DNA of 64,000 bases, taken from the NCBI RefSeq assembly GCF_036373705.1, contig NC_089850.1, forward strand, positions 23,776,733 to 23,840,732, given 5' to 3'. Made by a program: the position numbers and the translations under genes. Shown here one piece after another: positions 21,217-32,542 of this stretch. Below the pieces are notes generated by a model. It did not search any database. It saw nothing but the letters and a program-made list of their open reading frames with translations, and was not told the origin of the DNA. The number at the start of each line of letters is the position of its first letter. Position 1 is the stretch's first letter. This DNA is from Amia ocellicauda. Lineage: Eukaryota; Chordata; Actinopteri; Amiiformes; Amiidae.

Positions 21217-23321
21217 CATTATTGTGTGAATTCTGAAGGCAACTAGTTGCATCTGAGCTTTTTTAGTGTCATAGCATTTGGGGTGAATACTTCTCTAACA
21301 AGGTTTTTATTTTTGATTAGATTGTGTTTCCCACATTGAAAGTGTGGAGTAGGTTGTGTAAATCTTGGGAAAAAATCAAATTGAAATGCATCAACATTTC
21401 AGCTTGTTACACTACTAAATGTTAAATTGGGTTGAAAATGGAAGGTGAGGCTTGTTGTATTGTAATATCAAAAGCCACAGGCATTGTTACATTTGTAAAG
21501 CATTGGGTTGTTTGGTACTAAAACAAAATATTTTATTTTACTAATCGTAGGGCTGAAACAGGAGAAACAGTGATACAATATTCTGGCCATTTTGCCCAGC
21601 CCTACTCTATCGATATGCAAATAGATGTTTTTCTCCTTCTTACAAACATACAAAACATTTACAAGGTATTCCCGATATTTGTTCTTTTTTATGATTAATC
21701 GTTTAACTATCACAAAATCCTAGACCTAAGAATTATTAGAAACGTATGGATAAACATTTATCACATTAGTATGATTATTATTACTACCACTATTATTATT
21801 TAACTTAGCTGACACCTTTATCCAAAAACTGAAATACAATGTAGGCCACATGCCAGAAACCACATGCTAGACACTTTTTAACCATGTTTTTCATGTTGTT
21901 AACAATGTTATATAGCAGTGTACAGAAATAATCAATACAGATATCTTTTAAGAGCCTGCCAGAAATAAGTTAAATGGAGAATATTTCTGTACAGTATTAT
22001 GGGCTTCAATGAACAATGCATAAATGATATTTCTACTATAATATATAATGGTCCAGATTCAGAATGATTCCAGAGAAACTTCAGCATGTTTAGAAAATGT
22101 TAAACACTTACAAGCCTTTTAAAATGAATTTCATCCATACTTATCAGAATAAAATATGTAGGATTTTAAAACAGTAGTAACATACATATGTACTTACTGT
22201 GATATCTCTGCTGTAAACCCTTTTCTCTAAAAGTAATTCCACATACCAAAGTCATATTAGATTACTGCTGAAATATATGTATGTTTAATCAACCTTATTG
22301 ACACAGTGGAACTGCTGCGATCCAAATTAAGTTTATATGGGCATCACTTCAGTTTATTAAGGATAACTGTCAAACAACATACCCGTATTCCCAAACCTCT
22401 GGCAGCAGGATTTACCCACAGCAATCTGAAGTGTGATTTATGGAACAGGTGCTTAATTTGCTTAATATTTCCCAAAGGTCAGTTTATTTGCTTTGAAAAG
22501 GGCACAATTGATCCTGTATATGAACAACTTGAATGTGACTGTTATGCACGTGCTATGTTTAAATATTAAAATGCAATAACTTCAAACAAATTCTACATTT
22601 AGGTATAATGGCCTTTAATTAGCTGATAAAGTTTAAGTTCATCAACCTTGTTTCTGCAATGCAATGTTTCAATTAATCTTCACACATCCTGCAGGACCAT
22701 ATTGGTCAGGTTAGGATCTTTGCAAGTTTAATTTGTTTTTCCATCATAATATGTCCAAATCCTTCCATGTTGTAGGATAAGCATATCACAGCCATAGACA
22801 CGCTAATGCATAGTAATTTAAGTTATGTTATGGGTTTAAACTACTATAGGAGGTTCAAACTTAATTTACAATATTAATCTTTGACCTTATTTGTGAAACA
22901 TTAAATGTTATTAATTACACCTATTGCAATGCTGAAAACTTCAGTATCTTTAATATATTAATGTAATTAAAGTAATTATGTACAATAAAAACAACCACAT
23001 ATAGGTCTACATAGGCTTTTTAAGGTTAAATCAAAAGTTGAACCCTCTATATGTATAAATAAATAGTTGGCACTATACTAGCAGTAGCAATTAATCACAA
23101 AAGGACTTAGGGGGGTATTTAGAGAGAAATGTCAACAGGCTGACGTTTAGACGCTGTACTGTTTTCTTCTCGAAAAAACTTCACTTGGATAATGTTTTCA
23201 CTTTCAACCACATTGGCTTGTGGCTGTTTCTACCATGGAGATGGAATAAATGTGCCAATAGAAAGCTACATAAACCTACCATATACAATAAAAAATAATA
23301 ATAATAATAAAAAAAAAAAAA

Positions 23322-23356
<35 letters not shown>

Positions 23357-23678
23357 GTTTGACTTTGATTCCCATCCTATAAATTATTATTATTATTATT
23401 ATTTTTTTTTTTTTTTTGCTTTACAATTGTTAATGTTTTCATGTTTATGGAACAAAATCAATGTACACTTGCATTTTTTGGTGCTAAAATCTACTTTTAA
23501 TTACATTGTATGAAGGGTTATCTTTCAAGTCAGAAGCACTGCCCACTCGTGTTGGCACCCAATCAAAACATCTCTCTATCAAAGATGTGTTTGTTTGTAA
23601 CACAACTTCGTGCTTTCAGTTGGCTGGCTGCACAAATGCTGTTCACCCACCGAATCGCCAAATTTCTCTGTCTCTGTT
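21217..23678. other. AT-rich spacer with A/T-simple tracts, no gene
   Basis: AAT and poly(A) tracts occupy 23289-23354 and ATT/poly(T) tracts 23383-23417. A diverged SINE-tail-like stretch lies near 21800-21835. A frame at 22306-22569 has no recognisable domain. No gene is supported. Confidence 0.4.
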
Positions 23679-24349
23679 AGTGCTTTTCCACCGACAAGGA
23701 GCCGGTGCCTAATTTGGAACTGTTCCTTGCTTTTCCACCGCAAAAGAACTGGATCCGTGCCAGCACGGAGCCACTTTTTCTGGCACCAAAAACTTGCTGG
23801 TCTGGAACCAAAGAACCAGTGACTTCAGGGGCCAGGGGGCAGTGTAAAGACATCTCCACCAAAAGTTATTTGCTGGAGTGCAGCCACCATTTTTGAAATG
23901 CCAGCAGAGACGCGAGCAGTGAGGAGAGTTTTGATTTAAAAATGAGCGAAATCAGTGTAGCGTTATGTTGGGTGTATTTGGATAAGAGCATTTGGGCTCT
24001 GAGCTGAAGCACTGATCTAAAGAAGACCTCTCCCCCCCCAAAGTTATCAGATTTCCTTAGCTCATCAGCTTGGAACTGGTTTGCAAGTGACAGTTTTGGG
24101 GAGGATGGCACCGAGAAGAGGCCAAATAGTTTGGAATTCTGCTATGAGATGTCTGGAGAAAGGGGCCTGTAGGTGATAAAAACTCTTTGAAGTGGATGAG
24201 AGCCGAAATCCCGACATAGAGCTACGAACCCAGGCCAACCGGCATTTCCAAAAAATGGCATGGATTGACATCAGTCATAAATCAAGCCCCCCTCCAATAG
24301 GACACTGGGAACTGAAACCGAAATCCAATTTCAAGAACTCAGGAACCAA

Positions 24350-25790
24350 TCACCTATTGATCTGACAGACTATAAGGAACAGCGGACAGTCTTTCTCTCG
24401 CTCTCTCTCTCACCTGAACCAGTAACTCGCTGCCACAGCTCAACCTGTAGCTCTGTTGCCAGAACCGGAACCAGAAACCAACTAAGTCTTTGCCGGCAAC
24501 TAGAAGAGTTAAACTGGGAGAAGGAGATTGAGCTGTACGAAGAATTATTTTAAAGGACTTTATTAAATAAAGAACTTTACAGACTGCACATGCCCGCCTG
24601 TGCCCACCTGATCAGTGGAGTTTTACAGCTGGACAATTGACTAAGTCGACTGTATACGAAAGTGTTCAGTCATTTAAATAGCTATTGAGTCTTAAGAAAC
24701 TTGACCCTTGGAACCAAACAGGGCCCTGCTTTCCTCAAAGACTTTGTCTTCAAGTAACTACGGTGGAACCCTGCTTACAAAGAAGATTTTGTGCACAACC
24801 TTGGAGCCTTCAAACCAGTGGAAAATCTGTTTGGAAAAGACTCTACATTCGCGAAACCCCAACTTCCAGGTGCATTGACTGAGTGGAAGTTCTTGGACAA
24901 AGCCGAACCGGACTGCCTTTGTTCCAAACCACACGGACCTCGTAACGTGTGCCGTTATCTGAGAGAGGCCTCTCTGCGACAAAGTTCAGATAAGTTTAAC
25001 AGTTTGGAGTTCATGATTCATGACATTTGAGAAATCAATTAGAAATGTTAATCTGTGATTCATAACTCTAGAATGTGTAATATCATTTAGTTTTCTTAAA
25101 TATAAATGTGTGTTGCATTAAACTGTTGTGTTGATAAATTTGGGAAATAAAATCTGTCAACGCCGAGAAATATCTTCTCATTCCTTTTTAACTGTTTAGT
25201 CTGAAATTGACACAAGTTAATAGACGTTAGATTATTGGTGGTTCTGCCTATCCTTAATCATTGAATAATAATCAGTTAAGGGAAATTGTGGTAACAAGTA
25301 ATGATAGGATCTTTCTCGGCACTTAAACGTAAATGAGACTGATATATATATATATAACGAGAAGTTACCTGACATAAATACTAACCTGCGTAGTTATTTA
25401 ATGTCTGACTAACAATACTAACGAGAGACTCACCTTCGTCTTACTAACCGGTATTGTAGTCAATGTGTTTATAACCTTTTTTGTTTAACGATTTGTGTGT
25501 TATCATATGCGATCCCATGGTCTTTGATTTGGTCACGGAAGTGATTTGTCTTTGATTTGTTGATCTAGAGTTGAATTTTAATTAGTTTTTCCCTTTTGTA
25601 TAATTAGTGTAGTGCTACATTTAGTCTTTGTTTTTGAATAAATTTGACAATTTATATCTTTGGAATTGGTGTCTGCGTCCAATTATTACAGAAATTGAGT
25701 TCTACAAGATTCCAGGATTTGTGATAAGGTGATACTATAAATTCACTTCTTAAATTGAAATTTATAAGTGTACCTTACGCTACATCAGCA
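24350..25790 (+). other. LTR-like repeat sequence inside the foldback element
   Basis: Several AATAAA signals (for example near 24563, 25147 and 25637) are each followed by T-rich and GC-containing tails such as GGTGTCTGCGTCCAATTATT. This is reminiscent of LTR R/U5 sequence. No protein domain is visible in the open stretches (24685-25030). Assignment is tentative. Confidence 0.3.
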
Positions 25791-26216
25791 GCAAACAATG
25801 GACACTTCAGTAACAATATGGTCTCACCAGGTCCACTAACTAGTTAGGACTTGGCAAATGGCAGCAATGAAAGATGACTGAGCTCACCTTCCGTGAAAGG
25901 AAAGACGTGTTACTGCGATATTATGATGATGGAGAGTTAATGTGATAATATAGATTAGACAGAAATGTTGTTTGTTAATGAACTGGTCATTAAGTGGTCC
26001 GGTGTTACACCGAATCCAGTGCCCCTACAAGTCATGTGTCCTGGGTTGGTTTGCACATGATTAATAATTTATAAATAAATTCATTTTCTTAGCACAGGGC
26101 GAATTACACAAAACATACATATTCTAGACCAAATACACAATAAGATCTGTTACAGTGATGCGCTTTGCGAGCGATCACACGCCAGCAGTGCTGACAATGG
26201 ATTATTATTATTGTGT

Positions 26217-26252
26217 ATTTGTTAGCAGACGCTCTTATCCAGGGTGACTTTC
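26217..26252 (-). repeat. SINE-type 3' tail
   Basis: Minus-strand AAGTCACCCTGGATAAGAGC and GTCTGCTAACA, the same tail as at 1311, 10551 and 20416. Confidence 0.7.
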
Positions 26253-27059
26253 AGAACATAAGAGCATTGATGCGTTTCTGGCAACAGGGACAATGCAACA
26301 GTGATATGGGATCATCATCCCAGACTTCATCAATAAGCATAATTTCCCATCAAACCATTAACATCACCTGAGATCGTCCAACAGTTTACTGATCTGCCCA
26401 CAAATACCCCCAAAACAGCCGCATCCATAATCAATAGGCTAGCCTATAGTGATAGTTTTTTTAAACAAGAATAAAAGTAAAAATACGCCACAAAATGAAT
26501 GAAAATGTGAACTGTGTGCACGGTGACGAATGCATGTTAACTCTAACTTGTATTTTATTCAATACAGTAAAAGTGTCTGAATTAGCGAATCGGTGTAAAT
26601 CCCTTAATGCATCAATAAAAATAAATAAAGGCTGAGTTATAGTTGTATTTTCATTTCTGCTTGTCTACATGTGATTTTGTGTTTTTTGTTTTGTTTTTTA
26701 CAGTGTATCTGTGCTTTGTGTAGATGCTGAATGAGTTTGATTGTGATGGTTAAATAGGGTTTCAGAGACGCAGTCGCCTTGGTGCTGATTATTACTGCCG
26801 TGTGTTTCTCCACTTCTACTCCGTGCTTGGGAACGCCCACATCCAGTGACGTCAGCGTTCGGTTCCAAAACCGGTGGAAAAGCAGGCCGGTTCGCAAAAA
26901 GATCATCTGGTTCCCAGGCCGAGCACTGGCACCATGTCGGTTGAAAAGCGCTATGTGTGTATTTTTAGTTAGTTTATTAACTAACACCATTCTGTGCTGT
27001 CTGCAACCCAGAGGTCTGACTATGCTTCAGTTTCAGTTTTCACCACGTCCTAAGACTCT

Positions 27060-27540
27060 CCATGTCAATGAGCGAAAGTATGGGCTCAGTGGATCCGAGT
27101 TCCATCTCTCCCTGAGCCACGCCTGCTGCTTAAGCTGTGCCTGCCATTCTTGCAGCGCACACTGCTGTGCAGGCAGCCGAATGAAGAGGGAGACTATCGG
27201 AGTGGCGCCCTTGGGCCCCCCTCCTCCTCTTCCTCATTACAGAGGTGCTGGTGCAGGGGCCCCACCTCCGCAGACAGATTTGCCCAATCTTTAGTGCTCA
27301 AATGGCCCACGTGGCCCTCCTCCACTCCCTTCTCCCCCGCACTCTGTGACTCCACCGCCAGCACATGCCACACCGCTGGAATCCAAGGGGAGCCTCTCTC
27401 CCTGGTCTCTGGACTAGGGCAGTCAGCAGGCATCCTGGGAGGAGGACCAGCTCTCTCTCAGTCCGCACGCAGACTCGGAGCTGGAAGCAGACCTGACATG
27501 AGGGACGCAGCTTGCCTCCCTCACCTCTGCTAACTGAGTA
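27060..27540 (+). other. GC-rich island, possible retroelement gag debris
   Basis: GC content is well above its neighbours. The frame 26779-27294 contains a Cys/His-rich patch (CCLSCACHSCSAHCC) and a proline-rich tail, and overlapping frames are open because of composition. It may be DIRS-type gag residue, given the DIRS remnant 2.5 kb away, but I cannot support a gene. Confidence 0.25.
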
Positions 27541-27679
27541 CATTCCTCCTGCTCCTACAGGATGACAGGTGGAGTTCAGGAGGTCTTTCAGTGTGCTGTG
27601 GCATCTTTTCAGATCCCAGGGACCAATGACCCTACCCCCCCTAAACGAGAACCTGTATGAAGCGGAGGGCATGAAGCTG

Positions 27680-28080
27680 GTCTCCCCTTGCCCCGCTTTG
27701 TGAATATTTCTTGGCTACAACATAGTAGAGTTTGCCTTTGCTCCTGTGGTAAGCAAGGGTGCATGAATTGTTCTCCTGTTGATCTGCTTCTTTATTAACC
27801 TTGCTGACACAGTAAAACTAGCTGTCACTCCTCTCCTAGCTGTGCTACTTCAGCAGGAGGTGACTGCTCCTGAGGTAGGTGAGGGCACAAGGGCTGGTCT
27901 CTTCTTGTGTGTCATATGACAGTAAAGCTTGCTGTTGTTCGCTCCTAGCTGTGCTGGTCGAGCAGGAGGTGACTGCTCCTGTGTTAAGCGAGGGTACAAG
28001 AGCTTGGCTCTTTTTGGGTTGCTTTGTATATTTAGCACAGTAGAGCTTGTTGTAATGCCCACTTCTAGCTGTGCTAGTTC
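27680..28080 (+). repeat. Degenerate tandem repeat, about 108-121 bp unit
   Basis: CTAGCTGTGCT recurs at about 27836, 27944 and 28065. GCAGGAGGTGACTGCTCCTG is present in the first two units, and CAGTARAGCTTG(C/T)TGT occurs between them. An earlier, more diverged unit starts near 27700. Confidence 0.75.
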
Positions 28081-28285
28081 TTCACATGTGGATAAGCAGA
28101 TTAGCCGGCTAAGTTTCAGGATAACTTGGCATAAACACAGGTTTTTACGTTCTCCGAAGCGAGCTTAGCAACATGTCCAGCATCTTAAACCTGATCCCTG
28201 GCAGGTTCACTTGAAGTTAGCCGGCTAAGAGTCTGAATATATTAAATCCTGACCAATGAAATGACAGCTGACACACACCCCAAAA

Positions 28286-29400
28286 ATGTCTGCCCCATTT
28301 CTAGCAGATCCAGTAGATGTGGGTGCGATGTTAATAAGGCAAGCTTTTTGGCGACAAAGAATGTTTAGAGATTGCCAAGATCCTTTAAATCATTCAAATG
28401 AGTATATACATGAGCGTAACTGGTTCGGTCGGCAAGGGATAATATATCTAGTTAATTTATTAGGACCGCACATCACAAATTCCATCTGCCACAGTCATGC
28501 ATTGACAGTGCCGCAGACCCTCTGTGTAGGGCTGCACAATTTAGCGTGTGGTACATTCCTGTACACTGTAAGTGATGCAAAAAATGTAAGCAAATCTGCA
28601 GTGTGCAACGCTGTTCGGAAAGTGTATACGGGACTTTTTGAGGCTGTTAAATATATCCGTGAGATTTCCTGGCCATACAAGTGTAGATGCAATTAATGAA
28701 GGCTTTTATGCATTTGCAGGTAAATACACTATTGATAGGAATTAAATCATTTATGTCTTGCGTACAAGCTGTTGAACCCTTCTCGGAAAGTCCTTGAGAT
28801 AAAGCAAATAAAAACTTTATTAACAATCTAGGTTGGGACTACCATTTCAGGAAATTCCTTCAGTGAGAACTTTTTTTACAAACACAGGTGAAGTTTTATA
28901 AGAAAAATGACGAAGAATGTTGTGGCCGTTCATCCAATCAAAAGGTGCGAGCCTGAGTCTGTTTACAATCTGTCTTCCCCGGGAGAGGTGTGGCATCCAC
29001 AAACCAGATGGCTTTCTTCGATGTACTTTGGGAGGTCCGATCTTATGGTCTCCCTGTCTGGGAAAACAATTAAGTCCACAAACAGACAGATAAACAGCTG
29101 TGGGCTACTATACCCACCTACTACACATCTCTTCACTGTGTAGTCCTTTTATCATAGGAGGAGTTTCTAACAAATGTACATTGTTTGCTTAGCCTGATAA
29201 GTCTACTTTGCTCAGTCTCTATACATGCTGTTATTTATAATGCTAGTATTAATATAAAACATTATATAGTTATTACAAAACACTTTCTTCAACTTTCCAA
29301 TACAGGGTCTTCAAAGCCAATGGTCCAACAATTGTTATGCAATTCACTGCAGAGTTTCCCCATGTCATTGGCACTGTGGACTGCACACAATTTTAGAATG
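28286..29400 (+). pseudogene. PIF/Harbinger transposase (HARBI1-like), two-exon remnant
   Basis: The first part (28286-28696) matches the layout of HARBI1-type transposases: RMFRDCQDPLNH, FGRQGIIYLVNLL, then FLYTVSDAKNVSKSAVCNAV. A one-base shift near 28680 leads into an alternative frame that ends at a GT donor (about 28721). An AG acceptor lies near 29304-29350 and the next segment reads FPHVIGTVDCTQF followed by a stop. The Asp of GTVDCT corresponds to the first DDE residue; the rest of the catalytic core is missing. It is therefore inactive. Confidence 0.75.
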
Positions 29401-29966
29401 GAGCCATAGTCCTGCTGTTTAACACATAATACATATATACACATATATACATCACGGGTTGCAGGAGCTGGTTCATGCGCCACATGTGGAACACAGGAGC
29501 AGTTGACACCTGTCGAATAGTGCAGCTAAGGCAGGGCAACTACAGCTCTTACCGTGTGAATAAATTAACTTTGTACACAGCGGGGCACTGGAGAACTCAA
29601 GTGCCCTCCACTAGAGGACAACAGCAGCGGTCCCCTGCTCCATGGCATAATACAGCCAGAGCTGGCCACAGACCTCCTGACCAATATACAGAGCGGGGTA
29701 CAGGCCAAACGCATGAACCACTGCAACACAATTATAATGAACAAACTATATACAGGGCGGCCTCGTAAGGCAACATGCCTGTAGGCCGCATGACAAGCCC
29801 TGGGAACACATTGATAGTGCTGTCTGTACATCCAGGAGCAGCTCGTGAGGGTGCTCGACTAGAAGGCATAGTCTGGTGGAAGGGAAATACATGGTTCACC
29901 AGCTCCCTCAGGATGCACTTACAGGGGCAGACTTGGAGAGGAAAGGCAGGAGCCAGAGCCCATAGG
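29401..29966. other. Spacer between Harbinger and DIRS remnants
   Basis: Short open stretches are present on both strands without recognisable domains. It probably belongs to the DIRS 3' region near 29900. Confidence 0.35.
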
Positions 29967-30848
29967 TTACTGGGGCTTGACTGCAGCCAACACTGGGTTC
30001 CCACTGGAAGGGACCGGTCCCGTCACATCCAACCTGTAGAACTGGGCAAATGAAAGCGGCGAGGCCCAAGCTGCAGCCGCACAAATGTCTGCCAAGGGGG
30101 CACCTTGAAAAAGGGCCCACGATGTGGCAACGCCTCGAGTCGAGTGGGCCACCAGGTGTTCAGGCACTGGGGTCCCGGTGGACTCGTAGGCCATGGTAAT
30201 GGTGTCCACATTCCAATGCGAGAGGCGCTGCTTTGAAAGCGCCTGCCCCTGTGTCCGCGCTCCATAAGACACAAACAGTTGGTTTGATCGCCGAATGTCC
30301 TTAGTGCGTTCCAAATAGCACCTGAGGACCCGCACAGGGCAGAGCAGGTGAAGCCGACCCTCTTTCTCTGAAGCGAAGGGAGGAGGATGAAAAGCCATCA
30401 ACTCAATAAGCCTGTTGACATGAAATGGAGACAGCACTTTTGGGAGAAATGCAGGGTTAGACCGTAGCGTGACCCTGGAGCCATCTCCCACAAAATGGAC
30501 ACACGATGGGTGTACGGACAGGGCGTGTAACTCGCTCACGCGTTTTGCAGAGGTGATTGCCAGCAAAAATGCAGTCTTAAGTGACACCAGCTTCAGCTCA
30601 GCTGAGTTCAGTGGCTCAAATGGGGCTTGGGAAAGTGTGTCCAGCACTACATCAAGGCTCCATGCAGGCAGTGAAAGGGTTTGAGGAGGCCATAGCCATC
30701 GAGCTCCCTTCAGAAACTGCACTGCCAGAAAATGAGACCCAGGAGGCTCGCCATCAGTCCAAATATGACATGCGGAGATGGCTACCAGATACACTTTGAG
30801 CGTGGATGGGGACTTGCCCTGGTCCAACAGCTCTTGAAGAAATTGCAA
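29967..30848 (-). CDS. DIRS tyrosine recombinase, catalytic residues kept
   Basis: An open frame of about 290 residues (the frame also runs a little further upstream, so the true start is unknown) carries a complete tyrosine recombinase layout. It has Arg103 in TSAKRVSELHAL, the H-x-x-R box at 235-238 (AHSTRGVATSW), Trp261 and the nucleophile Tyr271 in FAQFYRLD. In DIRS elements this enzyme joins circular cDNA into the genome, replacing an integrase. The RT part upstream is broken, so the element is probably not autonomous, but this domain could be functional if expressed. Confidence 0.8.
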   Translation of the reverse strand: MQFLQELLDQGKSPSTLKVYLVAISACHIWTDGEPPGSHFLAVQFLKGARWLWPPQTLSLPAWSLDVVLDTLSQAPFEPLNSAELKLVSLKTAFLLAITSAKRVSELHALSVHPSCVHFVGDGSRVTLRSNPAFLPKVLSPFHVNRLIELMAFHPPPFASEKEGRLHLLCPVRVLRCYLERTKDIRRSNQLFVSYGARTQGQALSKQRLSHWNVDTITMAYESTGTPVPEHLVAHSTRGVATSWALFQGAPLADICAAAAWASPLSFAQFYRLDVTGPVPSSGNPVLAAVKPQ

Positions 30849-31156
30849 TATGACCCCGATGGGGCAATTAATTGGGTCTTGACCGCCGACTTGGCACCAG
30901 GTGCTAAAGGTCCACCAGCGGTAGGAATACTGCTATCTCGTAGAGGGTGCTCTCGCCGACTGAATAGTGGCAACTACCGCGTCCAACAGACCACAGGCAA
31001 TCAATCGCTCCCACTCAGGGGCCAGGCCCAGAGCTGGAGGAGGCCCGGATTGGGGTGCCAAAGTGTGCCCTGCACCTGGGACAACAAGTCCGCTCTCACT
31101 GGGAGTTGCCAAGGCTCTCCGTGGAGGAGGGCAATCAGGTCTGCGAACCAGAATCA

Positions 31157-31576
31157 TCAGCAGAACTGGATCCACATTTGTTGTACCACAAGCGGGTGGA
31201 GGCGCCATTCCGAAACCGGGGGGCCTCCCCAAGAGAGGAGGTCCACCGCCGTGTTGGACAGGCCTGGGAGGTGAACTGCTCTGATGGAGCGGAACCGTGG
31301 CTGCGCCCACAGAAGCAGACGGCATGCTAGACAGTACAGTCTGCGCGACCGGAGACCCAATTGCCTGTTGATATAGGCAACCACCATTGTGTTGTCCGTC
31401 CAAACCAGCACATGTCTGTACCGTAGGACTGGCAGGAAATGAGACGCACCAGTCCATGGAGTACTACTTGTATCTCCAGGATGTTGGTATGGAGGGCCCG
31501 TACTGGCTCTGTCCACCTGCCTCGGACTCCATGTCCGTCGGTGGTAGACTGGCCCCAGGGGCACACCGAGGGTCAA
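31157..31576 (-). pseudogene. DIRS RNase H domain
   Basis: Signature text LVWTDNTMVVAYINRQLG, LYCLACRLLLWAQ, IRAVHLPGLSNTAVDLLS and SEWRLHP is the DIRS RNase H and its tail. The Asp residues of WTDNT and NTAVDLLS are present. It is joined to the RT only through a frame change near 31573. Confidence 0.8.
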
Positions 31577-32343
31577 ATTGTGGGGGGCTCCACCACCAAC
31601 GGAGTGCCTTCCAGCACGCCGGAGTGACTGTGACTCGGCATGCTCGATTGCAGCAAGGGTGCATCCTGAGAGACCTGAACCACCACTGCAATGGCCTCAA
31701 CTACAGGAGGCCGAGGGATAGGGTCTGTGATGCAGCCGCTAGGAGGCCCAGCAGCCTCTGGCAAAGGGACACCCGGACACGAGCTCTCAGTTGGAAGAGG
31801 GAGAGACGTGTGTATTGAGGCAACTCTCTCTGGCGTCAGCGTGGCGAGCATGGAACTGGAATCGAGGTGCAGTCCGAGGAACTGTGCCTGCTGAGTTGGC
31901 GTCAGACAGCTCTTCTCTCGATTGACCTGAAGGCCCAATTCAGAGAGGTGGCCTAAAATCAGGTCCATATGTATCCGAACATGCTCCCTCGAGTGAGAAC
32001 AAACCAGCCAGTCATCTAGATAATTGAGGACGTGAACCCGCTGGCAACGCAAGGGGGCTAACACGACGTCCATGCACTTTGAAAAATCAAAGGCGAAGCA
32101 GAGAAACTTCCTGTGCGCCTGCGCAATGGGGATGTGAAAGTAAACATCTTTTAGATCCACCGTGGTGAAACAGTCGCGGGGCTTGATGGCCTGGGACATG
32201 GTGCGCAGGTTGAGCATCTTGAAGCGCAGCACCTTGAGGTGGCGGTTCAGGCGCCTCAGATCCAAGATGGGGCGGAAACTGACATCTTTCTTAGGCACAA
32301 GGAAGTATGGGGAATAAAATCCCTCTTGGGGATTGGCAATCAT
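31573..32343 (-). pseudogene. DIRS reverse transcriptase domain
   Basis: Palm motifs are intact: FYSPYFLVPKKD, RPILDLRRLNRHLK, FTTVDLKDVYFHIPI and VLNYLDDWLVCSH (YLDD catalytic pair). The N-terminal part is missing at the 32343 boundary and the frame shifts near 31580. It is the same family as the fragment at 8838. Confidence 0.85.
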
Positions 32344-32542
32344 CTTTGTGGCTTTTTCAACATTACAAGCATTTATATTTTAATATTTAAATTGATTAAA
32401 AATAATTAGAAATGTAGGAGATTTTATTAAAGTAAATGCATTCAATTTAAACATCTTTGTCTCAACAGATTTTGTTTTATTTACTTCCGACTGAACTTGC
32501 ATCTTGTGGTTTCATCAGTACCTCACTTCCAAACTCAGCAAG

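Larger units (their letters stand above)
23679..26952. mobile_element. Foldback element with GCTTTTCCACCGAC ends
   Basis: AGTGCTTTTCCACCGACA at the left and its mirror of AGCGCTTTTCAACCGACA at the right delimit about 3.3 kb. A second inner pair (GCTTTTCCACCG near 23730 and its mirror near 26870) strengthens the match. The interior carries a 1.5-kb stretch of LTR-like text (24350-25790) and a SINE end at 26217. No transposase is seen. PIF/Harbinger-type is a guess from the end style. Confidence 0.6.
29967..32343 (-). mobile_element. DIRS-type retrotransposon remnant (RT, RNase H, tyrosine recombinase)
   Basis: In minus-strand order the element has RT (32343-31573), RNase H (31576-31157) and tyrosine recombinase (about 30860-29967), the DIRS order. 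No gag or methyltransferase part is recognisable. It is cut at its 5' side at 32343, only 200 bases from the TAAR C start codon. The inverted and internal complementary repeats of a full DIRS were not found. Confidence 0.85.

Noticed and set aside
26779-27533. Open frames with Cys- and Pro-rich text that could suggest a secreted protein
   Set aside because: GC-rich composition opens several frames at once on both strands; no signal peptide or family motif was convincing.
30732-31818. Several overlapping plus-strand frames
   Set aside because: They are antisense to the DIRS RNase H and recombinase regions.
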